NCBI GenBank assembly: GCA_947623595.1
Contig: CANQHC010000001.1
Coordinates: 65,299 to 129,298, forward strand
From: an uncultured Clostridia bacterium
GTDB lineage: Bacteria > Bacillota > Clostridia > TANB77 > CAG-508
Direction: 5' to 3'
DNA length: 64,000 nt
In this document: positions 1-10,226 of the stretch, one piece after another
Position numbering within the stretch: the stretch's first letter is position 1
Layout of the letters: each line of letters starts with the position of its first letter
Notes under the pieces: model-generated
The model's database searches: none
Told to the model about the DNA's origin: nothing
Seen by the model: the letters and a program-made list of their open reading frames with translations, nothing else
Made by a program: the position numbers and the translations under genes

Positions 1-1
1 A

Positions 2-394
2 TATCAAGGATTACCAGCAGTAGGAAGAATAGAGATACCAAAAAATGGCATTAATATTCCTATATTAAGTAATGTATCTGTAAAAGGGATGGAAATAGCA
101 TCATGCTTATTATATTCAACAGGAAACTTAAATCAAAAGGGCAACAACTTAATTGTAGCACATAATTATAAAAATTTATTTCGTGATAATAAGAAATTAA
201 ATGTGGGTGACAAAATATATGTAACATCCTTAGATGGAAAAAGAGTAGAATATACTGTTTATGATAAATTTACAACAACACCAGAAAGATTTGACTATGT
301 TGCTAGAAAAACGAGTAGCCCAGAAATAACTTTATCAACATGTACAAATAATGATGATTATAGACTTGTTATTTTAGCAAAGGCTAATAATTAG
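2..394 (+). CDS. Sortase, 5'-truncated by the window edge
   Basis: C-terminal part of a sortase, a membrane-anchored transpeptidase that links LPXTG proteins to the cell wall. The open frame runs from the first bases of the window. It shows VGRIEIPKNGINIPIL near the start of the catalytic beta-barrel, the catalytic histidine in VAHNYKN, the cysteine in LSTCTN and a downstream arginine (DDYRLVILAK). This order His-Cys-Arg and the barrel length fit a class D/E-like sortase. A second sortase lies at 16237-16971 and an LPXTG substrate at 15735-16139. The N-terminal membrane segment is outside the window. The internal ATG at 89 is not the true start, because conserved residues precede it. Confidence 0.85.
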   Translation, partial: YQGLPAVGRIEIPKNGINIPILSNVSVKGMEIASCLLYSTGNLNQKGNNLIVAHNYKNLFRDNKKLNVGDKIYVTSLDGKRVEYTVYDKFTTTPERFDYVARKTSSPEITLSTCTNNDDYRLVILAKANN

Positions 395-403
395 TGAATA
401 TAG

Positions 404-448
404 AAACTGTAATTCCAATAAAATATTGAGTTACAGTTTTATTTTTTT
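404..448 (+). terminator. Intrinsic terminator after the sortase gene
   Basis: AAACTGTAA (404-412) pairs with TTACAGTTT (431-439) and is followed by a T-rich tract. Confidence 0.75.
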
Positions 449-552
449 GAATTGACATAATTCGTATTAATTAATTGTTAAAAGATAACTTGGAATTTTT
501 ATAATAGTACTTTTTAGAGTGAATCTTAAAAACGAAAGAATGCATATAATTG

Positions 553-581
553 TTGATATATTCGGCATATTATGGTAAAAT
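553..581 (+). promoter_or_regulatory. Putative SigA promoter of ftsY
   Basis: TTGATA (553-558), a 17-nt spacer and TAAAAT (576-581), about 75 nt upstream of the ftsY start. Confidence 0.55.
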
Positions 582-620
582 ACAAAATGAAAATAAAGTC
601 ATAAGAAAAAATAAATTAAG

Positions 621-656
621 AAAGGAGAGTATGGTAATAAACCATACAATAAAATA
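621..656 (+). promoter_or_regulatory. ftsY translation-initiation region with SD, hairpin and mini-ORF
   Basis: A strong SD (AAAGGAG, 621-627) lies 29 nt before the ftsY ATG, too far for normal initiation. Between them GTATGGT (629-635) pairs perfectly with ACCATAC (641-647) around a 5-nt loop; with the hairpin folded the SD-ATG distance becomes 10 nt. The same stretch encodes an 8-codon ORF (631-657) whose TAA overlaps the ftsY ATG as TAATG. Either a spacing hairpin or translational coupling could be at work. See the findings for three similar cases. Confidence 0.6.
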
Positions 657-1562
657 ATGGGCTTTTTTGATAAATTAAAACAAGGTTTAAGTAAAACAAA
701 AGAATCTTTTAATGAAAAAATAAATAATGTATTTAGTAATTTTAGAAAGGTAGACGAAGAACTATTAGAAGAATTAGAAGAAGCACTTATAATGTCAGAT
801 GTTGGAGTAGAAACTTCTACTAAAATTATTGCAAATTTAAGGGATAGAGTAAAAAAAGAAAGGATAGAAGATGAAGAAGGGGTAAGAAATGCATTAAGAC
901 TTGAAATTCAGCAGATATTGGATGAAGTAGATAATTCCTTAAAGTTAGAAACAAAACCTTCCGTTATTTTAGTAGTTGGAGTTAATGGAGTTGGAAAAAC
1001 TACTTCTATTGGAAAAATTGCAAACCGTTTAAAGAAAGATGGGAAGAAGGTAGTAATAGCAGCTGCTGATACTTTTAGAGCGGCAGCAGTAGAGCAATTA
1101 GAAATATGGGCTAATAGAGCAGGTTGTGAAATGGTAAAGAGAGATGAAGGTTCAGATCCAGCTTCAGTTGTATTTGATGCTATTCAAATAACCAAACAAC
1201 AAAATGCTGATGTGCTAATTTGTGATACTGCAGGTAGGTTACATAATAAAAAATATTTAATGGATGAATTGATAAAAATAAAAAAAGTAATTGATAAAGA
1301 ATTACCAGAAGCTTCAAAAGAAGTATTGATGGTATTAGATGCTACAACTGGGCAAAATGCAATTTTACAGGTAAAAGCTTTTAAAGATACTGTAGACATA
1401 AATGGATTGATTTTGACTAAATTAGACGGCACAGCAAAAGGAGGAGTAGTAGTAGGAATCGTTTCTGAAAATCAAATGCCAGTCAAATTTGTTGGTGTTG
1501 GAGAGCAAATTGATGATATGGAAATTTTTAATAGTAACGATTTTGTAAAAGCTTTGATATAA
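657..1562 (+). CDS. ftsY: Signal recognition particle receptor FtsY
   Basis: GTPase receptor for the SRP-ribosome complex; it delivers nascent membrane proteins to the Sec translocon at the inner face of the membrane. Helical N domain (residues ~20-95), then the G domain: P-loop GVNGVGKTT (~108-116), DTFRAAA (~138), DTAGR (~190), TKLDG (~254) and the closing GVGEQ. At 301 aa it is the short form without the acidic A domain, usual in Firmicutes. Its partners ffh and ylxM are not adjacent. The start is the ATG at 657; no nearer SD exists, and initiation appears to depend on the upstream hairpin or mini-ORF. Confidence 0.96.
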   Translation: MGFFDKLKQGLSKTKESFNEKINNVFSNFRKVDEELLEELEEALIMSDVGVETSTKIIANLRDRVKKERIEDEEGVRNALRLEIQQILDEVDNSLKLETKPSVILVVGVNGVGKTTSIGKIANRLKKDGKKVVIAAADTFRAAAVEQLEIWANRAGCEMVKRDEGSDPASVVFDAIQITKQQNADVLICDTAGRLHNKKYLMDELIKIKKVIDKELPEASKEVLMVLDATTGQNAILQVKAFKDTVDINGLILTKLDGTAKGGVVVGIVSENQMPVKFVGVGEQIDDMEIFNSNDFVKALI

Positions 1563-1570
1563 GTCTAAGA

Positions 1571-1618
1571 TTATGTATACTGCGAATAAAAATATTGCAA
1601 GACATCAAGTATACATAA
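1571..1618 (+). other. 11-bp inverted repeat between ftsY and the UPF0182 gene
   Basis: TTATGTATACT (1571-1581) is exactly complementary to AGTATACATAA (1608-1618), with a 26-nt loop. There is no T-run after it, so it is not a classic terminator; it may be an RNA fold or an operator. Confidence 0.5.
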
Positions 1619-1623
1619 ATAAG

Positions 1624-1669
1624 AAAGGAGGATATGTTAGAATTAAAAAGCTAACGTAAAATACTAATA
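1624..1669 (+). promoter_or_regulatory. SD-hairpin-start region of the UPF0182 gene
   Basis: SD AAAGGAGG (1624-1631) is 38 nt from the ATG at 1670. An 8-bp stem with one G-U pair (1633-1640 with 1651-1658; core GTTAG/CTAAC) lies between them; folding it leaves 12 nt. A 6-codon ORF starts at 1634 within the stem and stops at 1654. Confidence 0.55.
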
Positions 1670-4525
1670 ATGGAAAAAGAAAAAGAATCTAAAACTAAAG
1701 AAGAAAATAAAAGTCTATTTAAAAAATTATGTAAATCTAGAAAATGGATTGTATTGGCCTTTTTATTAATAGCTATTCTAGTTTCATATATTATTTATAG
1801 AGGTAATTATCTTGAGACATTAGAACTAGGAGAACAATATCTAAATATATTTTGGCAAGATCTAGTTTTTCAATTAGTTACTTTTACAACTAATTTTATT
1901 TTCCTATTTTTACTTATTTATATAACGAATATGAGAATAAAAAAGGGATTATTGATTTTTTTTGAAGAAGAAAAAAAATCAGTTCCTAAACTTGTAAATA
2001 AGTCAATTGCTTTTATTGTTTCTATTATAGTAAGTTTTTTTATTACAAATGTGATTATAAAAAAATTAATGTTAAGTATGAATGCTACAGCCTTTGAAAT
2101 GACAGATCCTATATTAGGTTATGATATTGGATATTTTATTTTTGTTCAGCCATTTGTACAATTTATACTAAAATATTTATTATATATTTTTGTAGGTATA
2201 ACTGCTTATGCTGCTATATATTATATTATCGCATTTAATATTTATTTTGATGGAATTAGCAGAGAAACGTTAAAAAGAAGTATTTTAATGAAACAATTGA
2301 GTACTAATATTATTATAATAGCAATTATAGTTGCAGGAATTATTTTTACCGAAACATTTAATGTAGGACTTCAAAGATTTATAGAATTGCAAGATAATAC
2401 TTCTTATTCTATATGGGGAGCAGGTATATCAGAAGTAACTATTAAATTATGGGGATATAGAATTTTAGCTGTTGTAATTTTAGTATCTATTAGTGTAGCT
2501 GTTCATTACTTTAATAAAGGAGATACTAAAAAGCTTCTTATTTCTTTATCTGCAGTCCCTATATATTTAGTATCAATGCTAATTATTTTAATGGGATTTG
2601 AACTTATTTTTGTTAACACTAATGAATTAGAAAAACAACAAAAATATATAAAAGCTAATATTGAAGCTACCAGGCAAGCATATGGAATTAACATAGAAGA
2701 AATTAATTTAGGAGAAAATGAAACTATTACTAAAGAAAATATAAGGCAAAACTCAGACTTAGTTAATAATATTGTAATTGCTAGTAAAGATATTGTTTTA
2801 AAAAATCTAAATACATTACAAACTAATAAAGGATATTATGCATATCGTACTACAAAGATTGCAAAATATAATATAAATGGACAACCTAGTTTAGTATATA
2901 TTTCTCCAAGGGAAATAACTAATACTACTAATACATATGATAACACCACATATCAATATACACATGGAAATGGTGTTATAATAACATCTGCTACTTCAGT
3001 AGATAATAATGGAGATTTGAATCACTTACAAAAAAGTTTTACCGCAAATAATAATGATATTGTTTCTATTACTGAGCCAAGAATTTATTTTGGATTGGAA
3101 ACAAATGATATAGTTGTAACTAACAGCAATGGAAAAAAAGAGTTTGATTATCCAATTGAAAAATCGACTAAAGCTGAAAATGCAGAAAATGTATATGAAG
3201 GAAATGCAGGACTAAAACTAAATTTCTTAGATAGATTAATACTTTCAATAAAAGAAGGGGACTTTAAATTAGCTTTTTCAGGAAAGGTAAATTCAGAAAG
3301 CAAAATATTAATTAATCGAAATATTATTGAGAGAGCTAAAACTTTAATGCCATATATATTATATGATGAAAATCCATATATGGTTGTAACAGACGAAGGT
3401 AGATTAGTGTGGGTTCTAGATGGTTATACTACAGCAGATTCATATCCATACTCGCAAAGAACAACAATTCAAAAGGATAATATCTTGCAAAAAAAGGATA
3501 TAAATTATATTAGAAACTCTGTAAAAGTCTTAATAGATGCTTATGATGGAAAAATTGAATATTATATTACTGACAGAAGTGATCCTATCATTATGGCTTA
3601 TCAGAAAATTTTTAAGGACTTATTTGTAGACAAAGATACTCCTATTCCAGAAGATATAAGTAACCAATTTATATATCCAGAATTCTTATATTCTATACAA
3701 TCAGCAGTTATGGAAAGATATCACTATGTTCAAACTGATGTATTATATAGAGGTGACGATATTTGGGATGTTCCAACACACAACACAACAAGAGTTTCTA
3801 CAAAAGTCGGAACAGAGATAAATCCATATTATATTATGCTAAAAACAGTTGATGAAGATGAAGCTAATTTAGGTTTAGTATTGCCATATACACCATATCA
3901 AAAACAAAATATAATAGCTTATTTGGTTGGAACATATAAAAATGGAGAACTAAGCTTAAAATTATATAAATATCCATCAGATAGTAATATACTTGGTCCA
4001 ATGCAAATTGATACTCAATTAGAACAAGATGAAAGAATTTCATCAGAAATATCAAGCTTAAATGTAACAGGTACAAAATTATTAAAAAATATGATAGTAA
4101 TTCCAATAAACAATTCTCTTCTTTACGTAGAAACAATCTATCAACAATACATAAATGAAGAAGATTCAACACCAATTCTAAAAAAGGTAGTTGTTGCATC
4201 TGGAAACAAAGTGGCAATTGGAAATAATTTGAGTCAAGCATTAAATAATTTGGTATCACAATATGCAGTAGATATTGAAATAGATAATACTGATAATGTG
4301 GATGATTTAATGAATGCAATTATTAGGGCAAATAATAATTTGAAACAATCTAGCACAAATGGTAACTGGGAAATGGCAGGAAGGGATATGGCAAGACTAC
4401 AGGAATTAATTACAGAATTAGAAAAATTAATTGAAAAAGAAGATGATGAAGACAAAAACAATGAGCAAAATGAAACAGTAAATAATTCAGTAGTAAACAA
4501 TATCATAAATAATGTAACACAATAA
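1670..4525 (+). CDS. UPF0182 family large membrane protein
   Basis: 951-aa member of the UPF0182 (COG1615) family, whose function is not established. The N-terminal ~320 residues hold about seven hydrophobic spans, followed by a large domain expected outside the cell. Family hallmarks visible in the C-terminal half include GPMQIDTQLEQDERIS and LLKNMIVIPINNSLLYVE. The tail is Glu/Asp/Asn-rich. It follows ftsY on the same strand with 107 nt between, which includes an inverted repeat and an unusual initiation region. The start is chosen because the protein begins with a charged cytosolic segment before the first span and only the hairpin-linked SD is available. Confidence 0.88.
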   Translation: MEKEKESKTKEENKSLFKKLCKSRKWIVLAFLLIAILVSYIIYRGNYLETLELGEQYLNIFWQDLVFQLVTFTTNFIFLFLLIYITNMRIKKGLLIFFEEEKKSVPKLVNKSIAFIVSIIVSFFITNVIIKKLMLSMNATAFEMTDPILGYDIGYFIFVQPFVQFILKYLLYIFVGITAYAAIYYIIAFNIYFDGISRETLKRSILMKQLSTNIIIIAIIVAGIIFTETFNVGLQRFIELQDNTSYSIWGAGISEVTIKLWGYRILAVVILVSISVAVHYFNKGDTKKLLISLSAVPIYLVSMLIILMGFELIFVNTNELEKQQKYIKANIEATRQAYGINIEEINLGENETITKENIRQNSDLVNNIVIASKDIVLKNLNTLQTNKGYYAYRTTKIAKYNINGQPSLVYISPREITNTTNTYDNTTYQYTHGNGVIITSATSVDNNGDLNHLQKSFTANNNDIVSITEPRIYFGLETNDIVVTNSNGKKEFDYPIEKSTKAENAENVYEGNAGLKLNFLDRLILSIKEGDFKLAFSGKVNSESKILINRNIIERAKTLMPYILYDENPYMVVTDEGRLVWVLDGYTTADSYPYSQRTTIQKDNILQKKDINYIRNSVKVLIDAYDGKIEYYITDRSDPIIMAYQKIFKDLFVDKDTPIPEDISNQFIYPEFLYSIQSAVMERYHYVQTDVLYRGDDIWDVPTHNTTRVSTKVGTEINPYYIMLKTVDEDEANLGLVLPYTPYQKQNIIAYLVGTYKNGELSLKLYKYPSDSNILGPMQIDTQLEQDERISSEISSLNVTGTKLLKNMIVIPINNSLLYVETIYQQYINEEDSTPILKKVVVASGNKVAIGNNLSQALNNLVSQYAVDIEIDNTDNVDDLMNAIIRANNNLKQSSTNGNWEMAGRDMARLQELITELEKLIEKEDDEDKNNEQNETVNNSVVNNIINNVTQ

Positions 4526-4571
4526 AAAAATATAAGTAAAACATTTACAATACTTTTTGAATAAAAGAATG

Positions 4572-4608
4572 AAAATCCTGCATCTTAATAATAGATGGAG
4601 GATTTTTC
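4572..4608 (+). terminator. Terminator-like hairpin that buries the next gene's SD
   Basis: AAAATCCTGCATCT (4572-4585) pairs with AGATGGAGGATTTT (4593-4606) with one mismatch, followed by T residues. The GGAGG that should serve the ATG at 4609 lies in the 3' arm. The element can end transcription of the UPF0182 gene and, on read-through RNA, would hide the downstream ribosome site. Confidence 0.65.
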
Positions 4609-4899
4609 ATGTTCAAGAAAAATAAACTAGAAAAATTGCTAATTAGAAAGTTAGAAAATATAAATTTCATATTGTCTAAAAATAATGTTTTAGAGTTAGT
4701 CGAATTGTTGGGAAATAAAAAACAACTTTTTATAAGAAATTTTATGACAGGTATTGCAAAAGGAATTGGAATCGGGATAGGAGTTACAATTTTGACAGCA
4801 ATATTACTAATAATACTTCAAAAAATTGTAACTTTAAATATTCCTTTAATAGGAGATTATATTGCAGATATTGTTGAAATTGTAGAAAATAGTAGATAA
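4609..4899 (+). CDS. DUF5665-type small membrane protein
   Basis: 96-aa protein with a basic N-terminal helix, then a glycine-patterned segment (GIAKGIGIGIGVTIL) leading into one hydrophobic span (~51-72) and a C-terminal IPLIGDYIADIVEIV. This pattern matches DUF5665, a small family found in Firmicutes with no known role. The ATG is preceded by GGAGG with 8-nt spacing, but that SD is paired in a terminator-like stem. It lies between UPF0182 and pgsA and has its own terminator, so it may be a separate unit. Confidence 0.7.
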   Translation: MFKKNKLEKLLIRKLENINFILSKNNVLELVELLGNKKQLFIRNFMTGIAKGIGIGIGVTILTAILLIILQKIVTLNIPLIGDYIADIVEIVENSR

Positions 4900-4955
4900 A
4901 ATTTGTTTTTCCTATTTATTTTTTTTAGGGTTTTATATATAATGTAATTAAATAT

Positions 4956-4985
4956 AAACTATTGAATAAAAATACAATAGTTTTT
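4956..4985 (+). terminator. Intrinsic terminator after the DUF5665 gene
   Basis: AAACTATTG (4956-4964) pairs with CAATAGTTT (4975-4983), followed by T residues. Confidence 0.75.
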
Positions 4986-5031
4986 CAATTATATGTAGTA
5001 CTTAAAATTAAAAAATAAAGGTGGAAAAAGA

Positions 5032-5631
5032 ATGAATTTAGCTAACAAATTAACAATTTTAAGGATTATTTTAGTACCAATAATGGTAATTATTCCTTTT
5101 TTTCAAATTCAAGGTGATGTTTGGGGAATTCCAATAACTTATATAATAATAGATATTATTTTTATTATTGCTGCTTTAACAGATAAATTAGATGGTTATA
5201 TTGCTAGATCTAGAAATCAAATTACAGCTTTTGGTAAGTTTTTAGATCCAATTGCAGATAAGATTGTAGTAGTTTCAGCAATGATAATGTTGGTAGAATT
5301 TGGACATTTACCTGGTTGGATACCAATAATTATTGTATTTAGAGAGTTTGTAGTTTCAGGGTATCGTTTAATTGCAGTAGAAAAAAGTGGAAATGTAATA
5401 GCAGCTAATTTTTGGGGAAAACTAAAAACAGTAACCCAGATGATAGCAATTATACTTGCATTTGTTGATCCAAATCCTTATGGAACTATTTTTAATGGCG
5501 AATTATCAGGATATAATTTTGTTATTAATTTATTAGTAACCTTATCAATGAGTGTTTGTGTTATTGCAACAATTTTTTCTGGTTGGGAATACATAAAAGG
5601 CGGAAAAGATTTATTTAAAGAATCTAAATAA
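5032..5631 (+). CDS. pgsA: CDP-diacylglycerol--glycerol-3-phosphate 3-phosphatidyltransferase
   Basis: Membrane enzyme that makes phosphatidylglycerol phosphate from CDP-diacylglycerol and glycerol-3-phosphate, the committed step to phosphatidylglycerol. The CDP-alcohol phosphotransferase signature DG-x2-AR-x8-G-x3-D-x3-D is complete (DGYIARS, then GKFLDPIADK). About five to six hydrophobic spans, 199 aa, normal length. SD AAAGGTGG sits before the ATG. ligA follows after 39 nt on the same strand. Confidence 0.95.
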   Translation: MNLANKLTILRIILVPIMVIIPFFQIQGDVWGIPITYIIIDIIFIIAALTDKLDGYIARSRNQITAFGKFLDPIADKIVVVSAMIMLVEFGHLPGWIPIIIVFREFVVSGYRLIAVEKSGNVIAANFWGKLKTVTQMIAIILAFVDPNPYGTIFNGELSGYNFVINLLVTLSMSVCVIATIFSGWEYIKGGKDLFKESK

Positions 5632-5667
5632 AACTATAAAAATTAATATAACATTATGAAAGGATAA

Positions 5668-7671
<2,004 letters not shown>

Positions 7672-7762
7672 GGAAAAATGATAATAAAAAATAATAAGTT
7701 TAAAATTGAGTTTTTCGTAAATATAGCATTAATAATGGTAGAGAAAGGAATAATATTAAATT

Positions 7763-7996
7763 ATGGAAGGAAAATATACTTTTGAAAATTTTTATCAGAA
7801 TTTAGAAGATGGTTATCAAATATATTATACCTATGTAAGAAATAGATACCTATTATTTAAAACAGCTGATAATTGTTATACTCAAAAACTTCTAACTGTT
7901 CATGATAAAAATCCTCAACCAAGGCATAGCATGCTTACTTTTAAAAGAGTAAAGGAAATATTTCCACATATGACAGAAATTGAATATAAAATATGA
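7763..7996 (+). CDS. Small protein of unknown function
   Basis: 77 aa, rich in aromatic residues (several Tyr and Phe), no signal peptide or membrane span. An SD (AAAGGA) lies 13 nt before the ATG, a long spacing. Base composition matches the neighbours. It lies 91 nt after ligA. I recognise no family; the presence of a spaced SD and a compact end favour a real gene. Confidence 0.5.
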   Translation: MEGKYTFENFYQNLEDGYQIYYTYVRNRYLLFKTADNCYTQKLLTVHDKNPQPRHSMLTFKRVKEIFPHMTEIEYKI

Positions 7997-8013
7997 ACTA
8001 ATTTTATGGTATT

Positions 8014-8042
8014 TTGACTTTTTGGATAAAATATAGTATAAT
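8014..8042 (+). promoter_or_regulatory. SigA-type promoter of the GC-rich cassette gene
   Basis: TTGACT (8014-8019), 17-nt spacer, TATAAT (8037-8042). The -10 ends 32 nt before the ATG at 8075, the same distance as in the cassette at 49061-49558. Confidence 0.75.
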
Positions 8043-8074
8043 TAATATATCACAACTTGAAAGGAGTAATCAGC

Positions 8075-8323
8075 ATGATTATTCGCACTATGAACAAATC
8101 CCAGAAGGAGAGCATTAACATCGCCCTTCGCCGTTTCGGATTGGAAATCGAAGGCGGGTCCGTGACCAGCATTGGCAGCAACGGCAAGGAGCGGTGGTGG
8201 ATTTCCATTTTCAGGGGGCCTCTAGCAAACTACGACACCAAGGCTGTGGCCAAGGTGTTGATGAAGAAGCTTATGGTGGAGGAACTCGTACTTGACGGGG
8301 TTCTCTGCGTGGCTCCCTCCTAA
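8075..8323 (+). CDS. GC-rich orphan small protein
   Basis: 82-aa protein of unknown function. Its coding region is roughly 55% G+C by eye while neighbours are under 30%; codons such as CGC, GCC, GGC and GTG are common here and rare elsewhere. The start is the ATG at 8075, with AAAGGAG 8 nt upstream; the in-frame TTG at 8057 has no SD. The protein mixes basic and hydrophobic stretches (NKSQKESINIALRRFG; WWISIFRGPL). It has its own consensus promoter and terminator, so it behaves as a one-gene cassette. The composition suggests recent transfer or strong coding selection; no family was recognised. Confidence 0.75.
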   Translation: MIIRTMNKSQKESINIALRRFGLEIEGGSVTSIGSNGKERWWISIFRGPLANYDTKAVAKVLMKKLMVEELVLDGVLCVAPS

Positions 8324-8342
8324 TCCTTCGTTCGCAAACTCC

Positions 8343-8400
8343 TAAAAAAAGCGTGCAATTGCGCGCAAGCTCCCACTAGCCAGGTGGGAGCATATTTTTT
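8343..8400. terminator. Back-to-back terminators shared by the GC-rich gene and rqcH
   Basis: Plus strand: GCTCCCAC (8369-8376) pairs with GTGGGAGC (8384-8391), then ATATTTTTT. Minus strand: the near-palindrome GCGTGCAATTGCGCGC (8351-8366) is followed, reading leftward, by seven T. The plus-strand hairpin overlaps the last codons and stop of rqcH. Confidence 0.8.
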
Positions 8401-10076
8401 GGTTTTACAGTTACTGTTTGCTGATTTGTATAAGTAACCATTCCTGGTTTTGACTTATTTGGCTTTTTTACATATTTTACAAAAGTATAATCCACAGAAA
8501 CATTAGAAGATTGAAAACCCTTACTGTGATATGCTGCAATGCTAGCAACTTGATTTATAAGTTCCTGTGTAGGCGTTTTCCCATTTGTTACTAAGATAAC
8601 GTGACTGCCATGGATATCTTTTACATGGAACCAAATATCTTCTTTATTAGCTATTTTAAATGTAAGTTCATCATTTTGTTTATTATTTTTTCCTACCAAA
8701 ACTTTGAAATTTTCAACATTATAACAAATAGGATCAATTAATTTATTTTCTCTTTTTGTTTTCTTCTTTTTTAATTGTTTTTTATTAGTATTCTTTTGAG
8801 AATTAGAAAAAGAATCTTGAATCTCATCATAAATTCCATCTAATTCTTTAATAGAATTAGATGATTGAAGCTCATAAACAATACTTTCTAAGTAATTAAT
8901 TTCTTTTTCCAAATCTATTTTTTGATCTTGAACAATTGCAAATGTATTTTTTAATTTATGATATTTTTTAAAATATTTTTTCGCATTTTCAGAAGGGGAA
9001 ATAGCAATGTCTAATGGAATATTAATAGCTTCGTTTTGATTATAATAATTAGGCAAAGTAATGTTATCAATGTGTTCTTTAGAAATTTCATATAAGTGAC
9101 TGGTAATTAATTCTCCATAAAGTTTGTATTTTTCCATTTCATTACATTCTTTTAGTTTATCATCAATAGTGGATAATTTTTTGGAGATTTTTTTCAATCT
9201 TCCCAAAATAAAATTTAATAATTGATTTCTGTATAATAAAAACTGTTCATCCTGTTCTTTTTGAGAATAATAAATATCTAAAAAATTATTTATTTGTAAA
9301 TTTTGATATGAAGAATTACAAATGCTTAATACATAATCATTTTGGAAAGGTTCACAATTAACTTGTTTTATCGCTATTTTACTTTTTAATTCTAATAAAT
9401 ATTTAGAAATAGCAATATAGTTTTCTTTATTAATGTCATTAGATAATGACAAATTATGAATTACACTTTCTATTAAACTTTTACTAATACCTGTGAAATG
9501 TGACATAAAAAAAGCAGGAAAATTAGATGTTTCTAATTCATTTTCAAAAGAAGAATAATTTGAAATATCTGTTTTATCAGATGTGGGTAATGTATATTCA
9601 AATTTTGGCATAATATCACGATAGGCGCCATCTTTAATAGAAAAATGTTTAAGAGAATCTATTATAATATTTTTATTATCTAAAAGTAATATATTACTAT
9701 GTTTTCCCATAAGCTCTATTACTAATTTTTTATCAACTATTTCTTTAAATTCATCATTTCCTGAAAGTTCAATAATCATAATTCTTTCAAATTGTAAAGT
9801 AGTAATATTGGTAATACGAAATCCCATTAGATGTTTTCGTAAAAGCATACAAAAATTAGGAGCTGACAAAGGATTTTCTTTCTTAGTTGTAGTTAAATAT
9901 ACAGAATACAAATTAGATGAGGTATTAATAGATAATGCATATTGAATTCCTGCTGAATAAATACCAAGTAAAATTTCATTAGAATTTGGTTCATATATTT
10001 TTTGAATTTTTCCATCAATTAAACAATCTTTTAGTTCTGAAACTACAGCATTTAAAACAAAACCATCAAAAGCCAT
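8376..10076 (-). CDS. rqcH: Ribosome-associated quality control protein RqcH (NFACT family)
   Basis: Binds stalled 50S subunits carrying peptidyl-tRNA and recruits tRNA-Ala to add C-terminal alanine tails; older annotations call it fibronectin-binding protein. 566 aa. The N-terminal NFACT-N domain begins MAFDGFVLNAVVSELKD; a coiled-coil middle follows (~290-430); the NFACT-R domain contains DIWFHVKDIHGSHVIL. The start was moved to 10076, where GAAAGGAGC lies 7 nt upstream; a longer frame to 10121 lacks an SD. The C terminus ends in KNMLPPG, codons inside the terminator of the convergent GC-rich gene, so its last residues may have been replaced when that cassette arrived (inference). Confidence 0.92.
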   Translation of the reverse strand: MAFDGFVLNAVVSELKDCLIDGKIQKIYEPNSNEILLGIYSAGIQYALSINTSSNLYSVYLTTTKKENPLSAPNFCMLLRKHLMGFRITNITTLQFERIMIIELSGNDEFKEIVDKKLVIELMGKHSNILLLDNKNIIIDSLKHFSIKDGAYRDIMPKFEYTLPTSDKTDISNYSSFENELETSNFPAFFMSHFTGISKSLIESVIHNLSLSNDINKENYIAISKYLLELKSKIAIKQVNCEPFQNDYVLSICNSSYQNLQINNFLDIYYSQKEQDEQFLLYRNQLLNFILGRLKKISKKLSTIDDKLKECNEMEKYKLYGELITSHLYEISKEHIDNITLPNYYNQNEAINIPLDIAISPSENAKKYFKKYHKLKNTFAIVQDQKIDLEKEINYLESIVYELQSSNSIKELDGIYDEIQDSFSNSQKNTNKKQLKKKKTKRENKLIDPICYNVENFKVLVGKNNKQNDELTFKIANKEDIWFHVKDIHGSHVILVTNGKTPTQELINQVASIAAYHSKGFQSSNVSVDYTFVKYVKKPNKSKPGMVTYTNQQTVTVKPKNMLPPG

Positions 10077-10109
10077 AAAAAAGCTCCTTTCATAGACAAT
10101 AGTAGAAGA

Positions 10110-10138
10110 ATAATAACACATTTTGTAGAAAATATCAA
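10110..10138 (-). promoter_or_regulatory. Putative rqcH promoter
   Basis: On the minus strand TTGATA (10138-10133), 17-nt spacer, TATTAT (10115-10110). It diverges from the sigH promoter 18 bp away. Confidence 0.55.
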
Positions 10139-10156
10139 CTTTTTACAAATTTTCTA

Positions 10157-10185
10157 TTGACAGAAAAAAATAGAGTAGATATAAT
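10157..10185 (+). promoter_or_regulatory. Consensus SigA promoter of sigH
   Basis: TTGACA (10157-10162), 17-nt spacer, TATAAT (10180-10185). The leader then carries a near-direct repeat AGGCGGTACAT / AGGAGGTACAT (10197-10222 region); the second copy contains the SD. Confidence 0.8.
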
Positions 10186-10226
10186 ACAAACATATAGGCG
10201 GTACATCATAGGAGGTACATTTCATA

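Noticed and set aside
22-394. Treating ATG 89 as the start of a small sortase-like protein
   Set aside because: Conserved barrel residues lie upstream in the same frame to the window edge, so the gene is simply cut.
3864-4506. Minus-strand ORFs inside UPF0182 and similar frames inside polC, uvrA, ligA and secA
   Set aside because: They overlap strongly supported genes, lack SD sites and show reverse-frame composition.
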